NCBI RefSeq assembly: GCF_014697625.1
Contig: NZ_JACJSG010000034.1
Span: 25,109-89,108 of the forward strand
Direction of reading: 5' to 3'
From: Anabaena azotica FACHB-119
GTDB lineage: Bacteria > Cyanobacteriota > Cyanobacteriia > Cyanobacteriales > Nostocaceae
Length of the DNA: 64,000 nt
In this document: in pieces, positions 56,305 to 64,000 of the stretch
How the letters are laid out: each line of letters begins with the position of its first letter
Position numbering within the stretch: position 1 is the stretch's first letter
The notes under the pieces: model-generated
What the model was told of the DNA's origin: nothing
Database searches by the model: none
Seen by the model: only the letters and a program-made list of their open reading frames with translations
Made by a program: the position numbers and the translations under genes

Positions 56305-56988
56305 ATGTCTAAGGCAATAATGAGTAACAACATCCAGGGAAGCAAGCAATTGTTTGGCACTAGTTTATGTATTGCCATTACCTTATTTGCTTTTAGTGGT
56401 ATTGCGGCTGGTGAGCAGATAGCAAAGCTAAATAATTGGCGCTTCTACCCAGACACGAAAAAGCTAGAAATTACGCTTTCATTGGGTAAAACACCACAAT
56501 ACTTTTACCTCAACGAACCGCCAAGACTAGTTGTAGATATTCCCGATACCCAATTAGGTAAAGTTTCCACCCAAGAACAATATACTGGCCCTGTGCAAAG
56601 AGTCCGTGTATCCCAGATGAGTGCTAATGTTACTCGTATTGTCTTGGATTTAGCCCCAGGCTCGGCTGTAGATGCTAACAAAGTGCAACTAAAACCAGTT
56701 TCCCCTAAAAACTCCACTCGCTGGATTTTACATCCAACAATTGTCAAAGTTGCCACAAAACCAAGTAGCCAACAACCAACAAATGTTAATTCTCTACAAT
56801 TACCCAGCACTCTACCGTCAATCAATGCTACACAGCAGCCTTTTGTGAGTGTACCTCCCCTCAACGCTAATAATCCCAATCCCCAACCAAATACTGTTGT
56901 CAACGCTAATTCTTCTACTCCGCCAGCCCCGACTTTACCCAATTTTCCAGTAATTGAGTTTGGTCAACCTCTGCCTAAATCTCGTTAA
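56305..56988 (+). CDS. AMIN-domain exported protein without amidase domain
   Basis: A 227-residue protein with a signal peptide (LFGTSLCIAITLFAFSGIAAG) and one AMIN domain, which binds peptidoglycan and localises partner enzymes. The domain runs from LNNWRFYPDTKKLEITLS to VSQMSANVTRIVLDLAPGSA. A low-complexity tail rich in Asn, Pro, Thr and Gln follows. The same start of domain (LNNWRFY, compare LNSWRFD) is seen in AmiC1, so it is a distant relative. The ATG at 56305 is preferred over a GTG at 56302. Confidence 0.85.
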   Translation: MSKAIMSNNIQGSKQLFGTSLCIAITLFAFSGIAAGEQIAKLNNWRFYPDTKKLEITLSLGKTPQYFYLNEPPRLVVDIPDTQLGKVSTQEQYTGPVQRVRVSQMSANVTRIVLDLAPGSAVDANKVQLKPVSPKNSTRWILHPTIVKVATKPSSQQPTNVNSLQLPSTLPSINATQQPFVSVPPLNANNPNPQPNTVVNANSSTPPAPTLPNFPVIEFGQPLPKSR

Positions 56989-57304
56989 CAATGTAGTTGG
57001 TAATAGCTGATAGGTAATAGTTCCAAATTCCATAGTCAAATATAGGCAGACGCAGGCTTCTTTGGCTTTAAGCAACTCTACTTTTAGCTTGGACAAGCCG
57101 GAACAATAGAGTTATACGCCTTGGATGTACTACCAGACATCCCCTATCCCTGAGAATAGATTTGAGACAATCAAACCCCTTGGGATTACATTTTCTGCCG
57201 ATGTTAAATGCTCCATTCACATCGGCATGAATTTTTGCACCTGAATAATGCTATTACCTTAGCGCAGGGAGAGAGGCGATCGCAAAAACTTACCGCCTCT
57301 GTGA
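56989..57304. other. Gap without a recognisable gene
   Basis: The stretch contains TAATAGCTGATAGGTAATAG-type repeats at its start and one HIP1-like site near 57275. No ORF or RNA gene is supported. Confidence 0.5.
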
Positions 57305-57523
57305 TTATGCAGCGTTACAAACTGTCGGTTCTGGAAGCGCATCACCGACAGCTTCATAAGCAATAATCAAGGACTCTAAAGCTTCAATGCCATTTTTGAC
57401 TGCTAATTCGTAAGTATCCCCATGAGTGCGCCAGCGTTGCCCAGGAAAATCTGGTAAGCCAACCAAAAAGCAATTATCTTCAAGAGACCACTGAATCACC
57501 ATTTGATACTTGAGCTTATTCAT
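57305..57523 (-). CDS. hicB: HicB-family antitoxin
   Basis: A 72-residue protein with a partial RNase H-like HicB fold, starting KLKYQMVIQWSLEDNCFLVG and continuing LPDFPGQRWRTHGDTYELAVKNG. Its start overlaps the end of hicA by eight bases, which is the usual toxin-antitoxin arrangement. It should neutralise HicA. A separate DNA-binding tail is not visible, so repression of the operon may depend on another part of the complex. Confidence 0.88.
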   Translation of the reverse strand: MNKLKYQMVIQWSLEDNCFLVGLPDFPGQRWRTHGDTYELAVKNGIEALESLIIAYEAVGDALPEPTVCNAA

Positions 57524-57728
57524 CTTTTTGCTGATCCTCTACCGCCTCTATTGCCTGTCTTACTTCCTTTTCTTGGTAAGGTTTGGCATCTGCTCCATCT
57601 TTGCCTGAAATTGTAATCTTTCCAGCATACAAGGGATGCACCCAGTTAGTATGACTTCCTTTCCCTGGTAGTTCTGTAAAACCAACTTGGCGGAGCATCT
57701 GCTTTAGTTCCCTAATTTTTTTAGGCAT
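57516..57728 (-). CDS. hicA: HicA-family mRNA interferase toxin
   Basis: A 70-residue protein of the double-stranded-RNA-binding-like HicA fold. It starts KIRELKQMLRQVGFTELPGKG and has the catalytic His in GKGSHTNWVHP. HicA toxins cleave mRNA and tmRNA. It is the first gene of a two-gene operon with hicB. Family and order are clear; activity is inferred. Confidence 0.88.
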   Translation of the reverse strand: MPKKIRELKQMLRQVGFTELPGKGSHTNWVHPLYAGKITISGKDGADAKPYQEKEVRQAIEAVEDQQKDE

Positions 57729-57787
57729 TGTTCTATATTTTATGATAGTCTAATGCCACTCTATCCAAGCCCCAATAAATTCGGAAA

Positions 57788-58027
57788 TTACCAAGTTGGA
57801 TCGCTAAATAAATGAATGGTTAACTCTTCGCGTCCTGATGGGATAGCGGTAAGACAAGCGCGGATGATGTCCCCATCTTCGAGTTCTACTGTGCAAGCAT
57901 GACAAGAACCCATGCGACAACCAGTGGGAATGAAAACTCCCGCCCGATCTGCTACATCTAACAGGGCTTCTCCCACTTCAGCATTAATGGTGACATCATC
58001 TGGCAAAAATCGGACGCGAACAGTCAT
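57788..58027 (-). CDS. Small 2Fe-2S ferredoxin-like protein
   Basis: A 79-residue protein with a plant-type ferredoxin fold. Cys37, Cys42, Cys45 and Cys58 form CX4CX2CX12C, so all four ligands of one 2Fe-2S cluster are present. The spacing before the last Cys is shorter than in photosynthetic ferredoxins, so it is a specialised electron carrier. It lies 15 bases downstream of cobQ in the same direction, probably in one transcript. Confidence 0.88.
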   Translation of the reverse strand: MTVRVRFLPDDVTINAEVGEALLDVADRAGVFIPTGCRMGSCHACTVELEDGDIIRACLTAIPSGREELTIHLFSDPTW

Positions 58028-58042
58028 GGAATACTAGCCTCG

Positions 58043-59524
58043 CTAAGGCAGAAACGGTGTTAAGTCTAAATGGTTTTCTATCTCAGTAGCTATATTATCT
58101 AACATCTGCTCTCGCTGTTCTCTATAATTAGCCACACCTGTAGGTAGGGATTTTAAACCACGCTGTTGACGCAGACGATTGAGCCAAGCGCGTCGCCAAG
58201 GGCCGTTGTCAAATAATCCATGCAGATAACTACCCCATACAGATTGACAACTATCAACTAACCCCAAGTTAACATCATCAAACAGGGCTTGGAAGGCTTT
58301 GCTATCACCTTGCGGTTCTATACGCGATCGCCCTTGGTGAATCTCGAAGCCATTAACTGGTAAGCCCATCTGCGGGAAATTTGAGCTAACTTGGCGCTGA
58401 CGGGCAATTTTTTGTCCAGTAATCACGGTTCTAATTGGTAAGAGATTTAAGCCTTGATATCTACCAGCTTGTCCTTCTATCCCTTCTGGATCGGCGATAA
58501 TTTGCCCTAACATTTGGTAGCCACCGCAAATCCCTAACACTGTACCACCAGAAGCTGCATAGTTTTGAATTGCTTCTGCCATACCAGTTTTTTGCAATAA
58601 TATCAAGTCGGCAATTGTGGTTTTTGTTCCTGGTAGAATTACCGCGTCTGGATGTCCTAAATCTTGTTTTGGACTGATGTATTTAACTGCAACTGTGGGT
58701 TCTGATTCTAAGGGGTCAAAGTCGGTAAAGTTGGCAATTCGCGGTAAACGAACGACGGTGATATTGAGATCGGCTTGGGATTTCTGTGCTTTGCGTTCTA
58801 GTAAGTCCAGGGAATCTTCGGCGGGGAAAATTTCTTGTAGGTAAGGAATAACACCAACAACAGGGATACCAGTCTTTTCTTCTAACCATTTGATTCCCGA
58901 TTCTAAAAGCGATCGCTGTCCCCGGAATTTGTTTATGACTACGCCTTTAATCAGTTGACGTTCTTCTGGTTCTAATAGTTCTAATGTACCAACTACGTGA
59001 GCAAAAGCACCACCACGGTCAATATCAACTACCAATAGGGTTGGCGCATTTAAGTATTTTGCCACCCGCATATTGGTTAAGTCGCGGTGCTTAAGGTTAA
59101 TTTCTGCTGGACTACCTGCACCCTCACAAACGATTAAATCAAATTCAGTTCCCAGATGTTGTAGAGATTCTTCAATCGCCCGCCAACCGATGTCAAAATA
59201 CTGCTCATAATAGTCAACCGCGCTAACTCTACCTACAGGTCTACCTCTGATAATCACTTGCGAAGTCATATCCCCTTGGGGCTTGAGTAATATGGGATTC
59301 ATTTCCACCCAAGGTATCACCCCAGCCGCCCAAGCTTGGACTGCTTGTGCGTAGCCAATTTCCCCCCCGTTAGCTGTGACATAAGCATTTAACGCCATAT
59401 TCTGTCCCTTAAAGGGTGCAACTCGCCAACCACGCCTTGACAAAATGCGACAAATAGCTGTGCTGATGAGTGATTTCCCTGCATGGGATGTTGTTCCCAC
59501 TACCATTATTGATTTCATAGCCAC
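58043..59524 (-). CDS. cobQ: Cobyric acid synthase
   Basis: CobQ amidates four side chains of adenosylcobyrinic a,c-diamide with glutamine, in cobalamin synthesis. The 493-residue protein has an N-terminal P-loop (VVGTTSHAGKS, about 6-16) and the C-terminal class I glutaminase with the catalytic Cys in LGICGGYQMLG and His in SYLHGLFDNGPWR. EGAGSPAEINL is the family's second motif. The length is normal. A ferredoxin gene follows closely. Confidence 0.96.
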   Translation of the reverse strand: MAMKSIMVVGTTSHAGKSLISTAICRILSRRGWRVAPFKGQNMALNAYVTANGGEIGYAQAVQAWAAGVIPWVEMNPILLKPQGDMTSQVIIRGRPVGRVSAVDYYEQYFDIGWRAIEESLQHLGTEFDLIVCEGAGSPAEINLKHRDLTNMRVAKYLNAPTLLVVDIDRGGAFAHVVGTLELLEPEERQLIKGVVINKFRGQRSLLESGIKWLEEKTGIPVVGVIPYLQEIFPAEDSLDLLERKAQKSQADLNITVVRLPRIANFTDFDPLESEPTVAVKYISPKQDLGHPDAVILPGTKTTIADLILLQKTGMAEAIQNYAASGGTVLGICGGYQMLGQIIADPEGIEGQAGRYQGLNLLPIRTVITGQKIARQRQVSSNFPQMGLPVNGFEIHQGRSRIEPQGDSKAFQALFDDVNLGLVDSCQSVWGSYLHGLFDNGPWRRAWLNRLRQQRGLKSLPTGVANYREQREQMLDNIATEIENHLDLTPFLP

Positions 59525-59881
59525 TGTTAATTCGTAATTTGTAATACCCTACGGGTAGGCTTACGCCTAGATATTGGTAATTTCTAAATACTTTTGTATT
59601 TATAACCTTGTTGTAAATAATTGGTGTGAGATATTTGCAGGATAATATAGCAATTTGCTGCTTATATGTCAGAGCATCAGGCAGCTACTAAGATGAATTG
59701 AGCGCGGGTATTTGTCCTTGGTTCCAAGGATATGCCAGCGCCATTGTATATGTTCCCACCCAAATTAACAATCTCACCAATTCAGTGAGATGAAAATGGT
59801 GAAGACTTGATAAATGGGTTGATGTGTCTTTGTATATATTGTTCCCTAGAAATCCCCAATCCTAACTTTCTGGTTTTGATT
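59525..59881. other. Gap between cobQ and the small wHTH-like gene
   Basis: No gene is seen in these 357 bases. The DNA is AT-rich with no clear repeat, apart from CCCTACGGGTAGGCTTACGCC near 59549, a repeat fragment. Confidence 0.5.
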
Positions 59882-60307
59882 TTAGAAGGGAAGCCTAAAC
59901 CAACGAATCACGGTATCGTGTAAGCGATCGCGCCATGAAGCTACAGGCTGACTTTTTCCCTGATACTCTTCTATCAGTTGATGTCCCAGGGGAGTGAGGC
60001 GGAAACTATCTGTAATTCCCTGTCCGTCTACTTCGCGCCGCAATACTCCCACTTGAATTAACCATCCCAACTCGTTATCACCAGCCAACTCAGACAAGGG
60101 CTTTTTGGTATAACCATGCTTAACACCTGTTTCATTAGCGATCGCACTTAATGAAACGCTCTGACTACGCATGGTTTCAAATAATTTTAGATGGAAGGGA
60201 GAACAAATAAGCGATCGCCTAGCTCGTTCTACCGTAATTGGTGGATAAGAAAACGCTTTCGGTGTTGAAGAATCTATTATCGGCATAATTTGTGAGTCAT
60301 TAGTCAT
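59882..60307 (-). CDS. Npun_F0494-like protein, winged-helix-like
   Basis: A 141-residue protein of a cyanobacterial family that I recall as Npun_F0494. It has ITVERARRSLICSPFHLKLF, then VSLSAIANETGVKHGYTKKPL, which suits a winged helix or helix-turn-helix, and FRLTPLGHQLIEEYQ. The first ATG falls in TAGTCAT STRR heptamers, so the true start may be the ATG at 60286 (MPIIDSSTPKAF). The role is unknown, perhaps regulatory. Confidence 0.8.
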   Translation of the reverse strand: MTNDSQIMPIIDSSTPKAFSYPPITVERARRSLICSPFHLKLFETMRSQSVSLSAIANETGVKHGYTKKPLSELAGDNELGWLIQVGVLRREVDGQGITDSFRLTPLGHQLIEEYQGKSQPVASWRDRLHDTVIRWFRLPF

Positions 60308-60355
60308 TAGTCAACAGTCCATAGTCAACAGTCCATAGTCAACAGTCCATAGTCA
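60305..60355. repeat. TAGTCAACAGTCCA STRR array
   Basis: Four or so copies of CAGTCCATAGTCAA lie between the Npun_F0494-like gene and prxQ. A CCCCTTCCCCTTTCCC tract follows at 60377-60410. Confidence 0.9.
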
Positions 60356-60489
60356 ACAGCAAGCGCAAAGCCTTTACCCCTTCCCCTTTCCCCCTTCCCC
60401 TTTCCCCCTTCCCAAAATTGTCATGAAATTATTGTAAATTATTGTAAAATCTCAGAGTCATCAAAAATCTGAAACAGGAAAGGTTCATT

Positions 60490-60927
60490 ATGCCTCTAGC
60501 GGTTGGTACGGATGCACCTGCATTTACCGTCAAAGATACCAACGGTAACACCGTTTCGTTATCTGATTTTGCTGGGAAGACTGTAGTTTTGTATTTTTAC
60601 CCCAAAGATGACACACCAGGCTGCACTAAACAAGCTTGTAGCTTCCGTGATGCTCGATCTGATTACCAAAATAAGGATGTAGTCATTTTAGGTGTGAGTG
60701 CTGATGATGAAGCTTCTCATCAAGCCTTCACCCAAAAATATAATTTGAATTTTCCTCTACTGGCTGACACCAACCAAAGCTTAATCAAAGCTTACGACGT
60801 TGATGGCGGCGGTTATGCCAAGCGCGTTACCTACGTAATTAGCCCAGAAGGTAAAATCATTCATGTTGATGCTAGTGTCAACACAGCAACCCATGCTAGC
60901 GATGTTTTAACAGCTTTGGGACTGTAA
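60490..60927 (+). CDS. prxQ: Peroxiredoxin Q/BCP
   Basis: A thiol peroxidase of 145 residues that reduces hydrogen peroxide and organic peroxides with thioredoxin. The active site is DDTPGCTKQACSFRD, with peroxidatic Cys45 and resolving Cys50 five residues on, the pattern of atypical two-Cys PrxQ. VVILGVSADDEASHQAF and YPKDDTPGC are typical. The ATG has AGGAAAGG about 8 bases upstream. It has no signal peptide, so it is probably cytoplasmic. Confidence 0.96.
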   Translation: MPLAVGTDAPAFTVKDTNGNTVSLSDFAGKTVVLYFYPKDDTPGCTKQACSFRDARSDYQNKDVVILGVSADDEASHQAFTQKYNLNFPLLADTNQSLIKAYDVDGGGYAKRVTYVISPEGKIIHVDASVNTATHASDVLTALGL

Positions 60928-60967
60928 GCTGAATATTTCAGTGAACAGTTATCAGTTATCAGTTATC

Positions 60968-61102
60968 CTGACTTTTCACGTTATGTGGAAAAGCGTTCCG
61001 TCAGACCTAACCCCCCAGCCCCCTTCCCTTGTAGGGAAGGGGGAGAAATCAAAGCCTCTCTCCTTGTAGGAGAGAGGTCTTCCAGATCCCGTGAAAAGTC
61101 AG
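60968..61102. mobile_element. MITE-like element with CTGACTTTTCACG ends
   Basis: CTGACTTTTCACG (60968-60980) and CGTGAAAAGTCAG (61090-61102) are perfect 13-bp inverted ends, 135 bp apart. The core has CCTAACCCCCCAGCCCCC, GGGAAGGGGG, and the hairpin CCTCTCTCCTTGTAGGAGAGAGG. Truncated copies lie at 7032-7098 and 24550-24683. TCAGTTATCAG heptamers lie on both sides. Confidence 0.9.
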
Positions 61103-61172
61103 ATCAGTTATCAGATTATGTTAACTGTTCGCTGATAACTGTTTACTGATGAGTCTCTCTCATCTTCTGGCA

Positions 61173-61553
61173 TTAATTATTCCCTGGAACAGACAAATTT
61201 GATGGATTAGCGGCTGGTTGAGTCGTATTTTGAGGTACAAGAAGTATTTGCCCTTGCTGTTGATTGTTGGTTGCTCTGTTTTGTCTTTCTCTGAACGCTT
61301 TAGCAGCATCATCTATTGCTTCGTTCTGGCGGTTGGGGTCAAATGTACTATTGCCAAAGTTTGCCCGATGAATTAGGTCAAACATATTGAAATTGCCAGA
61401 GTTAAAGTCAATATTATTATTTTGGGTATCATTATTACCGCCTGCATCTACAGTTCCCAGTTGGGCAAAGCTTGGCTGTACTGTCAGCAAGGAAGCAACG
61501 CTAATTCCGGCTAAACCTACTAATAGTCTGGTTGGTAAAAATAGTTTTTTCAT
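61173..61553 (-). CDS. Small exported protein, unknown function
   Basis: A 126-residue protein with a clear signal peptide (KKLFLPTRLLVGLAGISVASLLTVQPSFA, cut after about residue 30). The mature part is polar and Asn/Gln-rich, with NFNMFDLIHRANFGNSTFDPNRQNEAIDDAA near the middle. It is probably periplasmic or secreted. No known domain is recognised. Confidence 0.7.
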   Translation of the reverse strand: MKKLFLPTRLLVGLAGISVASLLTVQPSFAQLGTVDAGGNNDTQNNNIDFNSGNFNMFDLIHRANFGNSTFDPNRQNEAIDDAAKAFRERQNRATNNQQQGQILLVPQNTTQPAANPSNLSVPGNN

Positions 61554-61713
61554 GGTTTTTGACTCTAAAATTTCTCTAACACTATTGTCAGTTAAAAGTG
61601 CTGAGTACTGAGTACTGGAGCGGGGAAGCGGAGCTTTGAGCCAGGGCTAAGTAATTATTTTTACCTCCGTTCCTCTGCTCACCCAATCCCCAGTACCCAA
61701 TCCCCAGTCCATT

Positions 61714-62601
61714 TTAAGCAAGAGTCCGGCGTAATTGAGGCTGAATACTCAATAATGCAATTAAAGCGAAGCTAAACAATATTAGCAATGCTCCACCAAA
61801 AGTAACATCACCCCAAGGCGCTTGCATGACCACATCGCCTAATCCCCAATTATTGTGGAGATAGAGATAACGAATGGGTTCGATCGCATAGCTGAGAGGA
61901 TTGAGGGTAGCGACAACCTGCAACCATTTGGGCATGAAGGATAAAGGAGCGAGGGCGGTACTCGCAAAGAGTAAAGGTAGGTTAGTAACAAAAATTACCG
62001 CAATTAATTCGATATGTCCAGGGAGAGCAAAAGCCAATCCCAAGGAAATTGCTGTGACACCTAAAGCCAGTAGGAAGACAATGAGGGCGATCGCACCTAA
62101 TCCGGCTACATCTGGTAGTCCAGCACCCAGAAACGCCGCCGCGCCGACAATTACGGCTGCTTGTAGTAAGCTTTGGCTGACAATAAAGATTGCTGAAGCA
62201 AAGACAATAGAAAACCGGGATGCTAGTGGTGCAACTAACAAACGATTCAAAAAGCCGAACTCACGGTCAAACATAACAGGCAATCCGGCATTCAAAGCTC
62301 CTGCAAAAGCGGTAAATACTATCACACCCGCAGCTAGAAATTGACCGTAATTTGTCGTACTACCAAATAAACCTTTTGGGGCATTTTGGAATAAAGCGCC
62401 GAATAACACCAACCACATTACAGGCTGAATAATACCTGCTAACAAAGTGGAGGGACGGCGTTGTAATTGAATAAATAAGCGACGAGTTAAAGCCAGTGTC
62501 TCTTGTGCTAATTCACCAAAGAAATTAGGTGCAGCATCAGCATAGGCTTGCGGTGATGTCGCTGCTTGCCAGTTAATCTCAGTTTTTGGGGTAACACTCA
62601 T
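61714..62601 (-). CDS. ABC-2 type transporter permease (DrrB-like)
   Basis: A 295-residue membrane protein with six hydrophobic segments (for example TLLAGIIQPVMWLVLFGALF and IVFASAIFIVSQSLLQAAVIVGAAAF). It is of the ABC-2/DrrB family, with GLPVMFDREFGFLNRLLVAP, a typical family motif. It pairs with the DrrA-like ATPase encoded just upstream, separated by STRR heptamers. The exported compound is unknown. Confidence 0.92.
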   Translation of the reverse strand: MSVTPKTEINWQAATSPQAYADAAPNFFGELAQETLALTRRLFIQLQRRPSTLLAGIIQPVMWLVLFGALFQNAPKGLFGSTTNYGQFLAAGVIVFTAFAGALNAGLPVMFDREFGFLNRLLVAPLASRFSIVFASAIFIVSQSLLQAAVIVGAAAFLGAGLPDVAGLGAIALIVFLLALGVTAISLGLAFALPGHIELIAVIFVTNLPLLFASTALAPLSFMPKWLQVVATLNPLSYAIEPIRYLYLHNNWGLGDVVMQAPWGDVTFGGALLILFSFALIALLSIQPQLRRTLA

Positions 62602-62603
62602 TT

Positions 62604-62705
62604 TTCTCAGTTATCAGTTATCAGTTATCAGTTATCAGTTATCAGTTGTCAGTTGTCATTAGTCCATACTTATTCCCCCAGTCCCCAGTCCCCAGTCCCC
62701 AGTCC
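62604..62705. repeat. TCAGTTATCAG heptamers and CCCCAGTCCC repeats between ABC genes
   Basis: TTATCAGTTATCAG copies (62608-62650) and CCCCAGTCCCCAG copies (about 62680-62705) fill the gap between the transporter genes. Such a filled gap suggests that the array expanded inside an operon. Confidence 0.9.
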
Positions 62706-63725
62706 CTATCGCATATTCTGCTTTTTCTCAGCTTTGGGATCGCGATTAGCTACTGCTGCTAGTTCTGCATCCAGTAAGGTGCGTCCGGTGGCGGCGAGGT
62801 AGACATCATCAAGGCTGGGGCGGGATTGGGCAATGCCGAAAATTGGCAGGCTGGCGTTGTTTAAGGCTTGCTGGATGGTGCTTAGGGCATCGTTCTGTGG
62901 TGTTACTACTAAGTTGAGAGAATTACCTTGGGCGTTGTTAATGATGACTTCTTTGACAAAAGGTAATTCTTGTAGTAAGTTTTTGGCTTGTTCTGCTTCT
63001 TCGGTGGGGGAGAACTCGCGGATGCGTAGGGTGATGCGATCGCCTCCTACTCTATCTTTTAATTCTGAGGGTGTACCGACGGCAATCACTACGCCACGGT
63101 CGATAATCGCGACGCGATCGGCTAGCGCGTCAATTTCTTCTAAATAGTGGCTGGTAATGACAACAGTTGTCCCCGATGCGCGTAACTTTCGCAAAAATTC
63201 CCATACCACAAAGCGGCTTTCTATGTCAAGTCCTACAGTTGGTTCATCCAAGACCAACACATCAGGCGCATGAAGTAAGCCAGCAGCTAAGTCTAGGCGC
63301 TTGCGTAACCCCCCAGAATAGGTTCCTGTTTTTTTATTGGCGTACTCTTGTAAACCAAGTAAATCTAAAACTGTCTCAATACGCTGTTTGGCTACGGCAC
63401 TTGGGAGGTGATAAAGTGCTGCTTGTAGTTGCAGCAATTCTCGTCCTGTTAGCACCTTATCCAAGGCGACTTCTTGTGCAACATAGCCTAGCCGTTGTCT
63501 AGCTACTCTGGGGTTATCCAACACAGAAATTCCAGATACTTCGATTTTGCCAGCATCTGGTGTGGTGAGGGTACACAAAGCACGCAGAGTAGTTGTTTTA
63601 CCTGCACCGTTGGGGCCGAGTAAGCCAAAGATTTCTCCCGGTTCTACCTGGAAGGAAACATCTTTGACGGCTTCAACAGTACCGTAACGCTTTTGGAGAT
63701 TTTGAATTAAAACGGCGGGAGCCAT
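62706..63725 (-). CDS. ABC transporter ATP-binding protein (DrrA-like)
   Basis: A 339-residue ATPase of the DrrA family. Walker A is GPNGAGKT at 37-44, the Q-loop is in LGYVAQEVALDK, the signature is YSGGLRKRLDLAAGLL, Walker B is VLVLDEPTVGLD, and the H-loop is in VVITSHYLEEID. The C-terminal 100 residues are the regulatory part found in this family. With the DrrB-like permease it should form a two-component exporter. Confidence 0.95.
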   Translation of the reverse strand: MAPAVLIQNLQKRYGTVEAVKDVSFQVEPGEIFGLLGPNGAGKTTTLRALCTLTTPDAGKIEVSGISVLDNPRVARQRLGYVAQEVALDKVLTGRELLQLQAALYHLPSAVAKQRIETVLDLLGLQEYANKKTGTYSGGLRKRLDLAAGLLHAPDVLVLDEPTVGLDIESRFVVWEFLRKLRASGTTVVITSHYLEEIDALADRVAIIDRGVVIAVGTPSELKDRVGGDRITLRIREFSPTEEAEQAKNLLQELPFVKEVIINNAQGNSLNLVVTPQNDALSTIQQALNNASLPIFGIAQSRPSLDDVYLAATGRTLLDAELAAVANRDPKAEKKQNMR

Positions 63726-63952
63726 GACAGCTAAACCCTAAATATACAATTCGCAACAATAGATATATATATTGTAGTTGAGTGGTGTGAGGTCAGGCGA
63801 TCGCGTAGATACATATTGGACAGTTGACAGGTGACAGGTGACAGTTGTTCTCCTCTGCTCCTTTCCCCTCCTGGGAGGGGTTAGGGGCTTTCAAGGGCAG
63901 GTTTTTTGAAGAATCAGATGTTAAGATAAATCGTCGTGACACAAAGCAGGTC

Positions 63953-64000
63953 ATGAGCAAAGATTCGGGTTTAAACAGTTGGATTGCGATCGTTAGCCAA
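63953..64000 (+). CDS. First codons of a gene that leaves the window
   Basis: ATG at 63953 opens a frame of 16 codons (MSKDSGLNSWIAIVSQ) that continues to the window edge, with CAGG just upstream. It is open and plausible as a gene start but too short to name. Confidence 0.45.
   Translation, partial: MSKDSGLNSWIAIVSQ

Overview
The window reads as chromosomal DNA of a filamentous, heterocyst-forming cyanobacterium of the Anabaena/Nostoc group, close to the Anabaena PCC 7120 type. The reasons are: a hetZ-patU5-patU3 cluster with patU split as in Anabaena, a tandem pair of AmiC septal amidases, sigF, chlD, the proton-extrusion protein PxcA, solanesyl diphosphate synthase, many HIP1 octamers (GCGATCGC), and dense short tandem heptamer repeats (STRR) typical of these genomes. 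Gene identities come from recognised motifs and family knowledge; no database search was run.

Layout. 1-3.3 kb: end of an RNase III gene, a NYN-domain protein, a Uma2 nuclease-like protein, an unknown protein, and a large inverted-repeat element (1161-1347). 3.5-6.5 kb: chlD (Mg-chelatase subunit D) convergent with sigF. 7.1-9.5 kb: an SF2 helicase and lexA, with a perfect cyanobacterial SOS box in front of lexA. 9.8-11.1 kb: argF and tRNA-Thr(TGT). 11.4-15.5 kb: an AT-rich, HIP1-free stretch with a two-gene putative restriction-modification pair (N6-adenine methyltransferase plus a small PD-(D/E)XK-like protein), followed by a broken PAP/fibrillin gene. 15.5-18.4 kb: small unknown genes, a second Uma2 protein and a methyltransferase. 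18.8-27 kb: a 1.5-kaa hybrid histidine kinase, msrA and a UvrD-like ATPase. 27-33 kb: pxcA, an ABC exporter, queD and nested MITE-like repeats.

33-37.7 kb: ribD, the mreB-mreC-mreD cell-shape cluster, and a divergent ssb. 37.8-47.5 kb: a SIMPL protein, a cation/proton antiporter, the two amiC paralogues and murI, a cell-wall and septum neighbourhood. 47.5-49.1 kb is a 1.6-kb gene-free stretch. 49-57 kb: sds, a conserved unknown, hetZ-patU5-patU3 (heterocyst differentiation and pattern), a TgpA-like transglutaminase-fold membrane protein that lacks its catalytic Cys and His, and a lone AMIN-domain protein. 57-64 kb: a HicAB toxin-antitoxin pair, a ferredoxin next to cobQ, a small wHTH-like protein, peroxiredoxin Q, a secreted unknown, a DrrAB-type ABC transporter, and the first codons of a gene that leaves the window.

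The most notable signals are the two-gene methylase/nuclease-like island beside tRNA-Thr, the apparently catalytically dead TgpA protein, several dispersed repeats that are carried in frame inside real proteins (hybrid kinase, UvrD-like ATPase, Uma2, TgpA), and several MITE-like families, some nested in each other.
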